From: an uncultured Gammaproteobacteria bacterium
GTDB taxonomy: Bacteria; Pseudomonadota; Gammaproteobacteria; Steroidobacterales; Foliamicaceae
Assembly: GCA_951828235.1 (NCBI GenBank)
Contig: OX639965.1
Span: 2,522,129-2,586,128, forward strand
Length of the DNA: 64,000 bases
Direction of reading: 5' to 3'
A model generated the notes under the pieces. That model had not been told where the DNA came from and ran no database searches. It saw nothing but the letters and a program-made list of their open reading frames with translations. Positions 44,275 through 53,219 of this stretch are shown here, one piece after another; position 1 is the stretch's first letter, and the number at the start of each line of letters is the position of its first letter. Both the position numbers and the translations under genes were made by a program.

Positions 44275-45138
44275 TCAGGCAGCCAGCTCCAGCGGAGCGG
44301 CGACGTTCAGGTCCCGCTTGAGCATGCCATCGGCCATTTCCGCAGCTTCGGGGAAATCGATGGCTGCGGTAATGCGCGACGCAAAGGCCCGCACCAGCAT
44401 TGCCCGGGCCTGGTCCGGCGACATGCCGCGGGTCCTGAGGTAGAACAGGGCGGCCTCGTCCAGGGCGCCGGTGGCCGCTCCGTGGGCGCATTGCACTTCG
44501 TCGGCGTACACCTCGAGTTCCGGGCGGGTTTCCATTTGTGCCGATTCGTCCAGCAGCAGATTGTCGTTCCGCAGCCGAGCGTCGGCTCCCTGGCCTTCCG
44601 GCACGATCAGGATCTTTCCCGCAAAGCGGCCATTTCCTCCGGGGCCCAGCACGCAGCGGCAGAGGCTGTCGCTCTCGGCGTTTCTTGCATGGTGGGCGAT
44701 TTCCAGGTCCAGTTCGGCCCGCCGGCCCGCATCCATCATCATCAGCGCGTTATGCCGGAACCGCGCGCGGGCGCCCTCAATGCGGGTGCGCAGGAACTCA
44801 CGGTCGCTGGCGGCGCCGGATCCCACGCGGGTGTAATCCAGTTCCGCATCACCGGCCAGACGCACCTGGCGGTGGATTTCGAAACGGCCTTCTCCGGCAT
44901 CGTCCACTACGGCCGCGTGGCGCATTCTGGCGCCGCTGCCGATTTCCAGATCCACCTCCAGTCGCATGTCGCACCGGCCGCTGCCCTGGTGGAGTTCCTG
45001 CAGCTCAAGGTTGGCGCTGGGCTCAAGCCGTATGCGCAAGACCTGCGCATGCCGTTCTCCCGCCCGATGATCGATGCGGAGCACTTCCGAGCGCCGTGCG
45101 CCGGCGGCAACGACGATTTCCGACAACGCTTCGGTCAT
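44275..45138 (-). CDS. sufD: Fe-S assembly protein SufD (short form)
   Basis: SufD partners SufB and SufC in the cluster scaffold. The 287-residue product covers the beta-helix core (ELQELHQGSGRCDMRLEVDLEIGSGARMRHAAVV, RIEGARARFRHNALMMMDAG) and the conserved C-terminal block (MSPDQARAMLVRAFASRITAAI). It lacks about 130 N-terminal residues usual in SufD of about 420. The upstream frame is cut by the sufC gene it overlaps by 4 bases, so the short form looks genuine rather than a wrong start. Confidence 0.88.
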   Translation of the reverse strand: MTEALSEIVVAAGARRSEVLRIDHRAGERHAQVLRIRLEPSANLELQELHQGSGRCDMRLEVDLEIGSGARMRHAAVVDDAGEGRFEIHRQVRLAGDAELDYTRVGSGAASDREFLRTRIEGARARFRHNALMMMDAGRRAELDLEIAHHARNAESDSLCRCVLGPGGNGRFAGKILIVPEGQGADARLRNDNLLLDESAQMETRPELEVYADEVQCAHGAATGALDEAALFYLRTRGMSPDQARAMLVRAFASRITAAIDFPEAAEMADGMLKRDLNVAAPLELAA

Positions 45139-45896
45139 GCCGCTGCCGGCAGGAAGGCTTCGTATCCGGAAGCCTCCAGTTCGCTCACAAGTTCGGCCCC
45201 TCCGGTACGGGCGATTCGTCCTCCCGCCAGCACATGCACCCGGTCCGGCGATATCAGGTTCAGGATCCGTTCGTAGTGCGTAATCAGAACGAAGGCGCGT
45301 TGCCCGTCCCGCAGCGCGCGGATGCCCGCCGCCACCACCTTGAGCGCGTCGATGTCCAGCCCCGAGTCGGTCTCGTCCAGCACCGCCAGCCTGGGCTGCA
45401 GCACGGCAAGTTGCAGGATCTCATTGCGCTTCTTTTCGCCGCCGGAGAAGCCTTCGTTGACGCCGCGCTTGAGCAGTTCCGGCTTCAGCTTGAGACGGGC
45501 CGCTTCCCCGCGGGCCTGCTTCAGGAAGGCCGCGGCGTTGATTTCTTCCTGTCCCGCTGCCTTGCGTTGCGCGTTCACGGCCGAGCGCAGCAGGTACATG
45601 TTGCTTACGCCGGGGATTTCCACCGGGTACTGGAACCCGAGGAAAAGGCCCTTGCAGGCCCGTTCTTCCGGGCTCATTTCCAGCAGATCCTCGCCTTCCA
45701 TCAGCACGCTGCCGCCGGTGACCTCATAGCCGTCGCGGCCCGCCAGCGTCTGCGCCAGAGTACTCTTTCCGGCGCCGTTCGGCCCCATGATGGCGTGCAC
45801 TTCGCCGACCCGCACTTCAAGCGAGAGGCCGCTTAAGATTTCCTTTTCCTCGACGCGGACTCTGAGTTCGCGAATGTCCAGAAGCGGCGCGCTCAT
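45135..45896 (-). CDS. sufC: Fe-S assembly ATPase SufC
   Basis: SufC is the ABC-type ATPase of the SufBCD scaffold. The 253-residue product (start [13 protein letters not shown]) has Walker [10 protein letters not shown], the Q-loop [14 protein letters not shown], the signature [16 protein letters not shown], Walker [21 protein letters not shown] and the switch His in ITHYERIL. It overlaps both sufB and sufD by 4 bases, which fits tightly coupled complex subunits. Confidence 0.97.
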   Translation of the reverse strand: MSAPLLDIRELRVRVEEKEILSGLSLEVRVGEVHAIMGPNGAGKSTLAQTLAGRDGYEVTGGSVLMEGEDLLEMSPEERACKGLFLGFQYPVEIPGVSNMYLLRSAVNAQRKAAGQEEINAAAFLKQARGEAARLKLKPELLKRGVNEGFSGGEKKRNEILQLAVLQPRLAVLDETDSGLDIDALKVVAAGIRALRDGQRAFVLITHYERILNLISPDRVHVLAGGRIARTGGAELVSELEASGYEAFLPAAA

Positions 45897-47350
45897 CCGA
45901 TCGCTCCTTCCAGGCTTACGTTCATCAGCGCCTGGGCCTCGACCGCGAATTCCATCGGCAGCATATTGAAGACCTGTTTGCAGAAACCGTTGACGATCAG
46001 GTTGACGGCGTCTTCCTCGTCCAGGCCGCGCTGGCGGCAATAGAACAACTGGTCCTCGGAGATCCGAGAGGTCGTGGCTTCATGCTCCACCACAGCCCGC
46101 GGGTGCGCGATGTCCATGTGCGGGAAGGTGTGGGCGCCGCAGTCGCGTCCGATCAGCAGCGAGTCGCACTGGGTGCGGTTGCGCGCTCCCTCGGCCCGCG
46201 GGAACACCTTCACGAGCCCGCGGTAGGTGTTCTGCGCGTGGCCGGCGGAGATACCCTTGCTCAGGATGTTGCTGCTGGTGTTGCGGCCGATGTGGATCAT
46301 CTTGGTGCCGGTATCTGCCTGCTGGAAGTTGTTGGTTACGGCCACCGAGTAGAACTCGCCGGTGGAGTTGTCGCCGCGCAGGATGCAGCTCGGATATTTC
46401 CACGTGATCGCCGAGCCCGCTTCCACCTGGGTCCAGGAAATCGCCGAATTCTCGCCGCGGCAATCGCCCCGTTTCGTGACGAAGTTGTAGATTCCGCCGC
46501 GTCCTTCTTCATCGCCGGGATACCAGTTCTGGACCGTCGAGTACTTGATCCGGGCGTCCTTGAGCGCCACCAGTTCCACGACCGCGGCATGCAGCTGGTT
46601 CTCGTCGCGCATCGGCGCGGTGCAGCCCTCCAGGTAGCTGACCTCGCTGCCCTCTTCGGCGACGATCAGGGTGCGTTCGAACTGCCCCGTGTTCTGCTCG
46701 TTGATGCGGAAATACGTCGAGAGTTCCATCGGGCAGCGGGTGTTCTTCGGAATGTAGACGAACGAACCGTCGGTGAATACGGCCGAATTCAGCGCTGCGA
46801 AGTAGTTGTCGCGGTACGGCACCACGCTGCCCAGGTACTTGCGCACCAGTTCCGGGTGTTCGCGCACAGCTTCGGAGAACGGGCAGAAGATGACGCCGGC
46901 CTCGGCCAGGCGGCTCTTGAAGGTTGTGGCCACGGACACGCTGTCAAACACGGCGTCCACCGCCACGCCCGCCAGACGTGCGCGTTCGTGCAGGGGAATG
47001 CCGAGTTTGTCGTACGTTTCCAGCAGCCGCGGGTCAACCTCGTCGAGGCTCTTTGGCGCGTCCTTGGCCGCACCGGGCGCCGAGTAATACGAAATCGCCT
47101 GGTAGTCGATCGGCGGGATGTTCAGCTTGGCCCAGGAAGGCTCCTGTGCCTCCCGCCAGTAACGGTAGGCCCTGAGCCGCCAGTCGAGCAGGAACTCCGG
47201 CTCCTCCTTGCGCGCGGAGATCACCCGGATCACGTCTTCATCCAGCCCTGGGGGCAGGGTGTCGGACTCGATGTCGGTAACGAAGCCGTGGCGGTACTTG
47301 CGTTCAAGCAGCTGCCTGACTTCGGGGTTGCGTTCGGCGGTGCGGCTCAT
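45893..47350 (-). CDS. sufB: Fe-S assembly scaffold SufB
   Basis: SufB is the main scaffold subunit. The 485-residue length is standard. Family blocks include [86 protein letters not shown], the Cys in [13 protein letters not shown]-like context ([19 protein letters not shown]), and [16 protein letters not shown]. It overlaps the sufR stop by 4 bases. Confidence 0.97.
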   Translation of the reverse strand: MSRTAERNPEVRQLLERKYRHGFVTDIESDTLPPGLDEDVIRVISARKEEPEFLLDWRLRAYRYWREAQEPSWAKLNIPPIDYQAISYYSAPGAAKDAPKSLDEVDPRLLETYDKLGIPLHERARLAGVAVDAVFDSVSVATTFKSRLAEAGVIFCPFSEAVREHPELVRKYLGSVVPYRDNYFAALNSAVFTDGSFVYIPKNTRCPMELSTYFRINEQNTGQFERTLIVAEEGSEVSYLEGCTAPMRDENQLHAAVVELVALKDARIKYSTVQNWYPGDEEGRGGIYNFVTKRGDCRGENSAISWTQVEAGSAITWKYPSCILRGDNSTGEFYSVAVTNNFQQADTGTKMIHIGRNTSSNILSKGISAGHAQNTYRGLVKVFPRAEGARNRTQCDSLLIGRDCGAHTFPHMDIAHPRAVVEHEATTSRISEDQLFYCRQRGLDEEDAVNLIVNGFCKQVFNMLPMEFAVEAQALMNVSLEGAIG

Positions 47351-47805
47351 CGCCCCATCCTCGCGTTCAAGTCGGCCGAAAGCGTGTGGGCCCGGAAGCC
47401 GGGAGCGGATCGCCGCAGGTCAGCCAGCGTAACCTCGGTGAGCGCGCCACGAATCGCGCGATTGATCTGCCGCCACGCGCCGCCCACTGTGCAGAACGAT
47501 TCCAGTTCGCATTGTCCTTCCGCGTGGCTGCATTCCGTCAGCGCCATCGGTCCTTCCAGCGCTTCCAGGATCTCCGCAGCGTTGATATCGTGGGGCACGC
47601 GCGCCAGCTGATAACCTCCCAGGGCGCCACGCTCGGAGCGCACCAGACCGCGATTCGCGAGCTGTTTGAGCAGCTTCTGGGCCGTCGGCAAGCGGAGCCG
47701 GGTGGCAGCAGCAATTTTCTTGGCGGACAGCGACCGCCCTTCGGCCTGCGCCAGGCAGCCAAGGATCATCGTCCCATAGTCCGTAAGCCGGCTGACTCTG
47801 AGCAT
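47347..47805 (-). CDS. sufR: Rrf2-family regulator of the suf operon
   Basis: The 152-residue product is a winged-helix Rrf2 regulator of the gammaproteobacterial 'SUF system regulator' group, probably sensing Fe-S status through a bound cluster. It has [50 protein letters not shown] and the three-Cys loop [15 protein letters not shown] with the downstream helix. AAGGAG lies 7 bases before the ATG. It is the first gene of the operon and is overlapped by sufB; a palindrome in its promoter (47828-47842) is the probable operator. Confidence 0.9.
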   Translation of the reverse strand: MLRVSRLTDYGTMILGCLAQAEGRSLSAKKIAAATRLRLPTAQKLLKQLANRGLVRSERGALGGYQLARVPHDINAAEILEALEGPMALTECSHAEGQCELESFCTVGGAWRQINRAIRGALTEVTLADLRRSAPGFRAHTLSADLNARMGR

Positions 47806-47827
47806 TTTCGAGCTCCTTGTCGAAACA

Positions 47828-47842
47828 GGACTATTTTAGTCC
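47828..47842 (-). promoter_or_regulatory. Palindromic operator candidate for the suf operon
   Basis: GGACTATTTTAGTCC is a perfect dyad (6-bp arms, 3-bp centre) 23 bases upstream of the sufR start. Read on the minus strand it contains TAAAAT, a plausible -10 hexamer, so a bound repressor would occlude the promoter. Autoregulation by the Rrf2 protein is the usual mode for this family; binding here is inferred. Confidence 0.6.
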
Positions 47843-47889
47843 AAAATGAACCAGAATCAGTTCATCTCCATGAATTGCGTCGAGATCGC

Positions 47890-48180
47890 TCAACGCAATT
47901 GTTGAGTTGGCGGCTCACGATTCTCATAACCGCCGTTGAGGGCGGGTTCGACAGAATAGCCCGAAGCGATGGAGTCATTCTTGATTACAAACAATTCCGC
48001 CATTTCAGGAAGCCGGATGAATTCATACCTTCGGTGCTCGGTATCGAAGTAGCCTAACCTTCCCACTCCCGTATAGCCTTCGCCGTCATAGAAGCTCGTG
48101 CCGAACCACAGGCGGGTGTCGTGTGGAGTTGTTGACGGATCAAGAAGACTCCCGCCTCCGACAGTATTGACGAGGGGGCC
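47890..48180 (-). pseudogene. C-terminal remnant of an unidentified protein
   Basis: In the 418-bp gap between sufR and the next gene, the minus strand keeps an open, protein-like frame of about 96 codons. It includes DTRLWFGTSFYDGEGYTGVGRLGYFDTEHRRYEFIRLPEM and ends ENREPPTQQLR-stop at 47890. It looks like the end of a propeller- or ligand-binding-type secreted protein. The frame hits a stop (TAA, 48181-48183) immediately upstream and has no start codon, so it is a 5'-deleted remnant. I do not recognise the family. Confidence 0.5.
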
Positions 48181-48223
48181 TTATATGGTAATTTAGGCCC
48201 GTAAGTATCTATTGTTGGGCCTG

Positions 48224-49069
48224 ATGGACACACTTGAGCTATTGGAAGACCTGATCAGGGACCCTTTTGGGGCCGCCGCCGCCCGCGAGTTGTGCCGCGG
48301 AAGGGGCCTGTTTGAGCCGGGCCGGCTGTACAGGCGCATCGAAATCACCGAGAGGCTGCGAAGAGAATTTGTCCGGCGGGGCGGGACCTCCGGCACCACG
48401 AACGCCGCCGTGGCTACCGTGTTGAAGAAGTGGCTCCTGACGCGCGCCAGCCCCTTTCGCAGAGAAACGCGGGGGCGCTACCGGTACCTTGGTCTTGAAA
48501 GAGACGCGATGCAAAACCAGGGCATGGGTGTTGGAGGATACGCTGTGCGTGATGCTCCCGTGGATGACGGGCTGACTCCGGAACTCGAAATCGGCGCTGG
48601 CCCCTGCGAGGTCTACGCCTGGTGTATACCCGGGTACAGGGTAAGCGGTGGCGGTGACCGCTGGCCGACAAAAATCGGCAGGGCCGGTACCGAAGGATTC
48701 AACGGTCTGTTGCGCGATTTTCACGAAAACCTTCCGGAACGGCCCCGGTACCTGCTGCGCCTGGGTTGCGCCGACGATGCCGAAGCGCGCAGAAGGGAGA
48801 GGCTGTTGCATGCGTGGTTCATGGATCGCGGGCAACAGCTTGAGGAGGCACCGGGGAATGAATGGTTTATCACCAATCCCGGCGAGATCGACGAAGCGAT
48901 ACAACACCTCATGGGGGCGGAGTTGCATGTCGGCAGCACAAATCTTCATGAAGAGGAAAAGAAATTTGCGGAAGCGTTCAAGGACGTCACGGACGAGGGC
49001 TGGGCAAGCCTTCCAGACGACTTGATCGACCGGCTTGACGAGTATCTGTACGGCGTCCATCGCAAATGA
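48224..49069 (+). CDS. Winged-helix + GIY-YIG-like domain protein
   Basis: The 281-residue product has two parts. Residues about 1-95 look like a helical/winged-helix region (ELLEDLIRDPF, TNAAVATVLKKWLL, RGRYRYLGLE). Residues about 128-225 resemble a GIY-YIG/T5orf172-type nuclease: VYAWCIP (130-136), WPTKIGRAG (147-155), RRERLLHAWF with a candidate catalytic Glu (about 192), and APGNEWFITNPGEI (209-222). The tail is acidic. TTG 48212 is an alternative start. It overlaps the PIN gene by 4 bases, suggesting a two-gene module in which it could be antitoxin, partner nuclease or DNA-binding regulator. Confidence 0.7.
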   Translation: MDTLELLEDLIRDPFGAAAARELCRGRGLFEPGRLYRRIEITERLRREFVRRGGTSGTTNAAVATVLKKWLLTRASPFRRETRGRYRYLGLERDAMQNQGMGVGGYAVRDAPVDDGLTPELEIGAGPCEVYAWCIPGYRVSGGGDRWPTKIGRAGTEGFNGLLRDFHENLPERPRYLLRLGCADDAEARRRERLLHAWFMDRGQQLEEAPGNEWFITNPGEIDEAIQHLMGAELHVGSTNLHEEEKKFAEAFKDVTDEGWASLPDDLIDRLDEYLYGVHRK

Positions 49070-49500
49070 AGACCGTTTTCGCTGACACGGCCTACTGGGT
49101 CGCGATGGCCCGGCCGCGCGATCAATGGCGCTCGGCGGCCCGGAGTGCGCTGCGGCAGTTGGGACGAGTCAGGATCGTCACCACGGACGAAGTCCTGACC
49201 GAGTTCCTAACCGGTTTGTCGCGGGGAGATCCACGAGTTCGTCTGGCCGCCGCTCGCTGGGTGCGGGCGCTGCAGTCCGATCCCGGCGTGCGCGTCATGC
49301 CGCAATCCAGAGCGTCTTTTCGCAAGGCGCTGGATCGCTACGAGGCGCGTGGCGACAAGGGCTACAGTCTTCAGGATTGCGTGTCGATGAACGTCATGGA
49401 GGCCTGTTCGATTACGGAAATTCTCACCAGCGATCACCATTTCGAACAGGAAGGATTCACCGTGCTCATGAAACGGGACAACGCCGGTTCCAGCGATTAG
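49066..49500 (+). CDS. PIN-domain protein coupled to the GIY-YIG-like gene
   Basis: The 144-residue product is a PIN-domain RNase of the COG2405/5573-like kind: VFADTAYWVAMARPRDQW (first Asp), TTDEVLTEFLTGL (Glu), and YSLQDCVSMNVMEACSITEILTSDHHFEQEGF (Asp pair near the C-terminus). Its start overlaps the preceding gene's stop (ATGA). No classical small antitoxin is present, so the GIY-YIG-like protein takes the position an antitoxin would have. It converges on the amidohydrolase gene with a 4-base tail overlap. Confidence 0.82.
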   Translation: MKTVFADTAYWVAMARPRDQWRSAARSALRQLGRVRIVTTDEVLTEFLTGLSRGDPRVRLAAARWVRALQSDPGVRVMPQSRASFRKALDRYEARGDKGYSLQDCVSMNVMEACSITEILTSDHHFEQEGFTVLMKRDNAGSSD

Positions 49501-50735
49501 AGCGGAGCGCGGCGGACGAATTCGCCCGCTTTCATGATGATCGGGATGTTGCTTGCGTCCCCGAACAGGCTAAGGTCCTTCATCGGGTCGCCTTCCAGCA
49601 CCAGCAGGTCGGCGTGCGCGCTCGGCGCGATGCAGCCGAGATTGCCTTCCTCGCGCAGGATCTCGGCGTTGACGGAAGTGGCTGAGCGCAGCACCTCCAG
49701 GGGTGGGTGGACCTCGCCGCGATAGCCGAACTCCCTGCCCTGCAGCTTCATGTACTCGTGGCCCAGGAGGTCCGACCCCAGGCCCAGCTTGACCCCGTGG
49801 CGCGCGCAGGTCTCCATCGCGGCGAGCATGGTCTCGTGGACCCGCAGAATCTTGCCGTGGCTGCTCGACGGCAGGCCAAGCTGCCCGGAGTAGTCTTTGA
49901 TCACGTGCATTACGGACAGGGTCGGGACCACGTACGCTCCCGCCTTGACGATGGCCTTTGCGGTGTCGTCGAGAATCTCCGAGCCGTGCTCGATGGTGCG
50001 AACGCCCAGTTCCACGCAACGGCGCGCCCCGTCGTCGGTATGGCAGTGCGCCATCACGTAGGTGCGCCGGGTCGCCGCTTCCTCGACGGCCGCGCGAACC
50101 TCTTCATCGGAAAACTGCGGCATCCACAGCGGATCGGTAGGCGAGACCACGCCGCCTGATATGAAGATCTTGATCTGGTGCGCGCCCTTGCGCAGCTCCT
50201 CGCGAACGGCCTTGCGCACTTCGTCCGGGCCGTCGGCGGTGACGGTGAGGCTCCCCATGTAGCCGCAGGCGCAGGCGGAGGCCTCGATCTGGTCGCCGGG
50301 GCGCATGTCGCCATGGCCGCCCGTTTGCGAGAGCGCCCGGCCCGGATAGAACAGGCGCGGCCCTTCGATCAATCCCTGTTCCAGCGCCAGCCACAAGCCG
50401 ATGTCGGCGCCGGCCGCGTCGCGAATCGTGGTGAAGCCGCGATGCAGGGTGTCGCGCATGGTCTTGGCGCCGTGTTGCGCCAGCAGCTCGCGCGGCATGC
50501 GGTCGAGCTCGTAGAAGCTGAAGCTTACCCCGTAGGCATGGAAATGGCAGTCGATCAGCCCCGGCATCAGCACCCGCCCGCCGCAATCAACGATTTCGGC
50601 GTCTTGCGGCGGCTTGCCGCTCATCGGCTCCAGCGCCTGTATCCGGCCCTCGGCAACGATCACTCGATGGTCTTCGATGTACTCGGGTCCGTGGCCGTCG
50701 AATATGCGGCAGTTTTCGAATGCGGTAATGGTCAT
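49497..50735 (-). CDS. Amidohydrolase (imidazolonepropionase/Xaa-Pro dipeptidase-like)
   Basis: The 412-residue product is a metal-dependent amidohydrolase with a TIM barrel. Visible ligands are LIDCHFHAYG (HxH after the first strand), the probable carboxylated Lys in HQIKIFISGG, the His of MAHCHTDDGAR, RTIEHGSEI, and the Asp in LGLGSDLLGHEYM. The C-terminal composite domain (ADLLVLEGDPMKDLSLF) is present. It is a cytoplasmic enzyme with no signal peptide. Substrate unknown; relatives cleave prolyl dipeptides or cyclic amides. Confidence 0.88.
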   Translation of the reverse strand: MTITAFENCRIFDGHGPEYIEDHRVIVAEGRIQALEPMSGKPPQDAEIVDCGGRVLMPGLIDCHFHAYGVSFSFYELDRMPRELLAQHGAKTMRDTLHRGFTTIRDAAGADIGLWLALEQGLIEGPRLFYPGRALSQTGGHGDMRPGDQIEASACACGYMGSLTVTADGPDEVRKAVREELRKGAHQIKIFISGGVVSPTDPLWMPQFSDEEVRAAVEEAATRRTYVMAHCHTDDGARRCVELGVRTIEHGSEILDDTAKAIVKAGAYVVPTLSVMHVIKDYSGQLGLPSSSHGKILRVHETMLAAMETCARHGVKLGLGSDLLGHEYMKLQGREFGYRGEVHPPLEVLRSATSVNAEILREEGNLGCIAPSAHADLLVLEGDPMKDLSLFGDASNIPIIMKAGEFVRRAPL

Positions 50736-50880
50736 GGTTACTGTTCCGGCTGCAGAAATCAGGTGTTGTGGAGGACTCCGGGAAACCCGGATTATCGCCT
50801 ACGGGGAAAGGAGGTGGCGGATGGGCAAGGGTATGAATACACTACACGCCAGAGACGACCAAAAGGGGAGAAATCGGAGG

Positions 50881-51897
50881 ATGACGAACGCAAACCTGAG
50901 CGAAACGGCACAAGCCATGGTGGCGCCCGGCAAGGGTATTCTGGCGGCTGACGAGAGCACTCCCACGATCGGCAAGCGCTTTGCCGGCATCGGCGTGGAA
51001 TCGACCGAGCCGCTGCGCCGCGACTACCGCTCCATGCTGTTTTCCGCGCCTTCCGCGGAGCAGTACATCGGCGGCGTGATCCTGTTCGAGGAAACCTTAA
51101 GGCAATCGATGCCGGATGGCGAACCGATCCCGCAATACCTGGCCGGCCGCGGCATGATTCCGGGAATCAAGGTGGACAAGGGAGCCAAGCCCCTGGCCGG
51201 TTGCCCGGGAGAAAAGGTGACGGAAGGGCTTGACGGGCTGCGCGAGCGGCTGGCGGAATATCGTGGTCTTGGCGCGCGCTTCGCCAAGTGGCGAGCGGTT
51301 ATCGCTATCGGCGAGGGCGCGCCCAGCGACTGCTGCGTGCACGCCAATGCCCATGCACTGGCGCGCTATGCGGCGCTATGCCAGGAGGGCGGGCTGGTAC
51401 CTATCGTGGAGCCGGAGGTGCTGATGGACGGGCCGCACCCCATATCCCGCTGCGAGCAGGTGACCGGGGCGGTGCTCGACGAAGTCTTCGACCAGCTGGA
51501 GCGCCACCGCGTGGAGCTGGAAGGCATCGTGCTTAAGCCCAACATGGTGGTGTCCGGCAGCGAATGTCCAGCGCAGGCGGGAGTGGAAGAGGTGGCGGAG
51601 GCCACCCTGAGGACGCTGAAGGCGCATGTGCCTGCCGCCGTGCCGGGAATCGCCTTCCTTTCCGGGGGCCAGTCGGCGGAAGATGCGACCGCGCACCTGA
51701 GCGCAATGAACGCGCGGGCTCCCCACCCCTGGGAGGTGTCGTTCTCCTATGGGCGCGCGCTGCAGGCGCCGGCCCTGGCGGCCTGGCAGGGCAAAACGGA
51801 CCAGCTGGTCGATGCCCAGCGCGCGTTCGGCGAGCGCGCCCGGCTCAATGGCCTCGCCCGAACCGGCGACTACCGCCCGGAACTGGAGGCGGCGTAG
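50881..51897 (+). CDS. Class I fructose-bisphosphate aldolase
   Basis: The 338-residue product is a Schiff-base aldolase of glycolysis/gluconeogenesis. It has NLSETAQAMVAPGKGILAADESTPTIGKRF, the Lys in FAKWRAVI, the Schiff-base Lys in GIVLKPNMVVSG (about residue 219) and IAFLSGGQSAEDAT. I use the ATG at 50881 because it matches the family N-terminus. However, an in-frame ATG at 50821 has a perfect AAAGGAGGT site 5 bases upstream and would add 20 residues (MGKGMNTLHARDD...), so the longer form is possible. It ends inside the convergent NCS1 permease gene (28-base overlap). Confidence 0.92.
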   Translation: MTNANLSETAQAMVAPGKGILAADESTPTIGKRFAGIGVESTEPLRRDYRSMLFSAPSAEQYIGGVILFEETLRQSMPDGEPIPQYLAGRGMIPGIKVDKGAKPLAGCPGEKVTEGLDGLRERLAEYRGLGARFAKWRAVIAIGEGAPSDCCVHANAHALARYAALCQEGGLVPIVEPEVLMDGPHPISRCEQVTGAVLDEVFDQLERHRVELEGIVLKPNMVVSGSECPAQAGVEEVAEATLRTLKAHVPAAVPGIAFLSGGQSAEDATAHLSAMNARAPHPWEVSFSYGRALQAPALAAWQGKTDQLVDAQRAFGERARLNGLARTGDYRPELEAA

Positions 51898-53204
51898 CCG
51901 CGCAGCGGCGGGACCAGGTGGTACAGGATCAGGTACGCGACCATCGAGCCTGCGAGGCCGGACAGCGCAGGCACCAGCCATTCGGGCGCGTAGTAATAGC
52001 TCAACAGCCCCAGCGGGTAGGCGAGCAGCGCTGCCCAGTTCACGACCGGTAAACGGGCGCCTTCGCCCGCGTCCATCCTGCCGCGGGCCACGAAGTAGTA
52101 GTGCGCGATGACCGGCCCGATCAGGGGCGGCACCCAGATCGCCAGCGCTCCGATCCAGAACAGGAATTGCTGATAGATCCCGAGGCCCAGAAGGGTTCCC
52201 AGCAGGCCGCAGATCACGGTCATGACCCGCCGTGGCCGGCGCATTATGCTTGAGGTCTGGATTACCGGGAGGTACAGGTTCGCGTCGCCGGTGGTCCACA
52301 GCGCGACGCTCATTCCGATGACGCCCAGCCAGGCGATCAGCCCCGCCTGCTCGCGCAGGTAGGAAGTGAAATCGCCGTCGCCGCCGTAAACGACGCCGCC
52401 GAGGGCGCCGACGATCTGCAGGAACCACTGCGCGATGATCAGGACGATGAACGGTATCGCGATGGCCACCCAGGCGCGTTTGGCGAAGCGGGTGTATTCG
52501 GCCATCACCACCGCCCCGACGATCCAGGAACCGATGACGACGTTGACTCCGTTGAGCACGCTCAGGGGTGATTCCGCATTGGCGGCCTTGTCCGCCGAGA
52601 GCGCCAGGAAGGCGTCCCAGCCGCCGGCCTGTCCCACATTCAGGTCGATGGAATACAGTCCCACCGCCACCAGAATCACCACCGAAGGCACGCTGACCCA
52701 TTCCAGTGCCCTAACCCCGAAATAGGTCGTTGCGGTGAACAGCAGGCCGGCGAGCAGTGCAACGACATAGAACGTAGTGCTGTCGAAGTCCTGCGCCCAG
52801 GCAAAACCGAAGGCGCCCACCACGATGCCCTGCCAGCCGATGGTCAACAGGGCGATAAAGAGCACCGGGATATACGCGCCGAAGCGTCCGTAGACAAGCC
52901 GATACAAAAGGCCGCTGTTGCAGGCGGTCTTGTAACCCATGTAGCCGACCACGGCGCCGATCGCGAAGTTGGCCAGGTTGCCGTAGAACGAAGCCTGAAC
53001 GGCGTCGGGCCAGAACGTCATGCCCTTGCCCAGGGCGCCGCCGGTCAGCAGGCCGGTCACCAGAAAACCCCATCCGAAGGCGAGCGTAAGCAGCGGCAGC
53101 GTGTTGCGCCGCTGCGCGTCGCTGAGCGGCGTCAGCGGGTTGTCCGCGCTCTGCTGCTCCTCCTCGGCCTGCAAGGTCCACCATTCCTGTAGTCGATTTG
53201 CCAT
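51870..53204 (-). CDS. NCS1-family purine/cytosine-type permease
   Basis: This inner-membrane transporter of the nucleobase:cation symporter-1 family has 444 residues and about 12 hydrophobic segments. Typical stretches are PLLTLAFGWGFLVTGLLTGGALGKG, ANFAIGAVVGYMGYKTACNSGLLYRLVYGRFGAYIPVLF and VVIGSWIVGAVVMAEYTRFAKRAW. The N-terminus is hydrophilic (EEEQQSADNPLTPL), as in CodB-like proteins. The substrate is probably a nucleobase or related compound but is not determined. It lies 15 bases after bepA. Confidence 0.87.
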   Translation of the reverse strand: MANRLQEWWTLQAEEEQQSADNPLTPLSDAQRRNTLPLLTLAFGWGFLVTGLLTGGALGKGMTFWPDAVQASFYGNLANFAIGAVVGYMGYKTACNSGLLYRLVYGRFGAYIPVLFIALLTIGWQGIVVGAFGFAWAQDFDSTTFYVVALLAGLLFTATTYFGVRALEWVSVPSVVILVAVGLYSIDLNVGQAGGWDAFLALSADKAANAESPLSVLNGVNVVIGSWIVGAVVMAEYTRFAKRAWVAIAIPFIVLIIAQWFLQIVGALGGVVYGGDGDFTSYLREQAGLIAWLGVIGMSVALWTTGDANLYLPVIQTSSIMRRPRRVMTVICGLLGTLLGLGIYQQFLFWIGALAIWVPPLIGPVIAHYYFVARGRMDAGEGARLPVVNWAALLAYPLGLLSYYYAPEWLVPALSGLAGSMVAYLILYHLVPPLRGYAASSSGR

Positions 53205-53219
53205 GGTCAGGGTCCCCTT

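Noticed and set aside
47386-48057. Open plus-strand frame across sufR and the gap after it
   Set aside because: Antisense to sufR and to the remnant frame; no domain seen.
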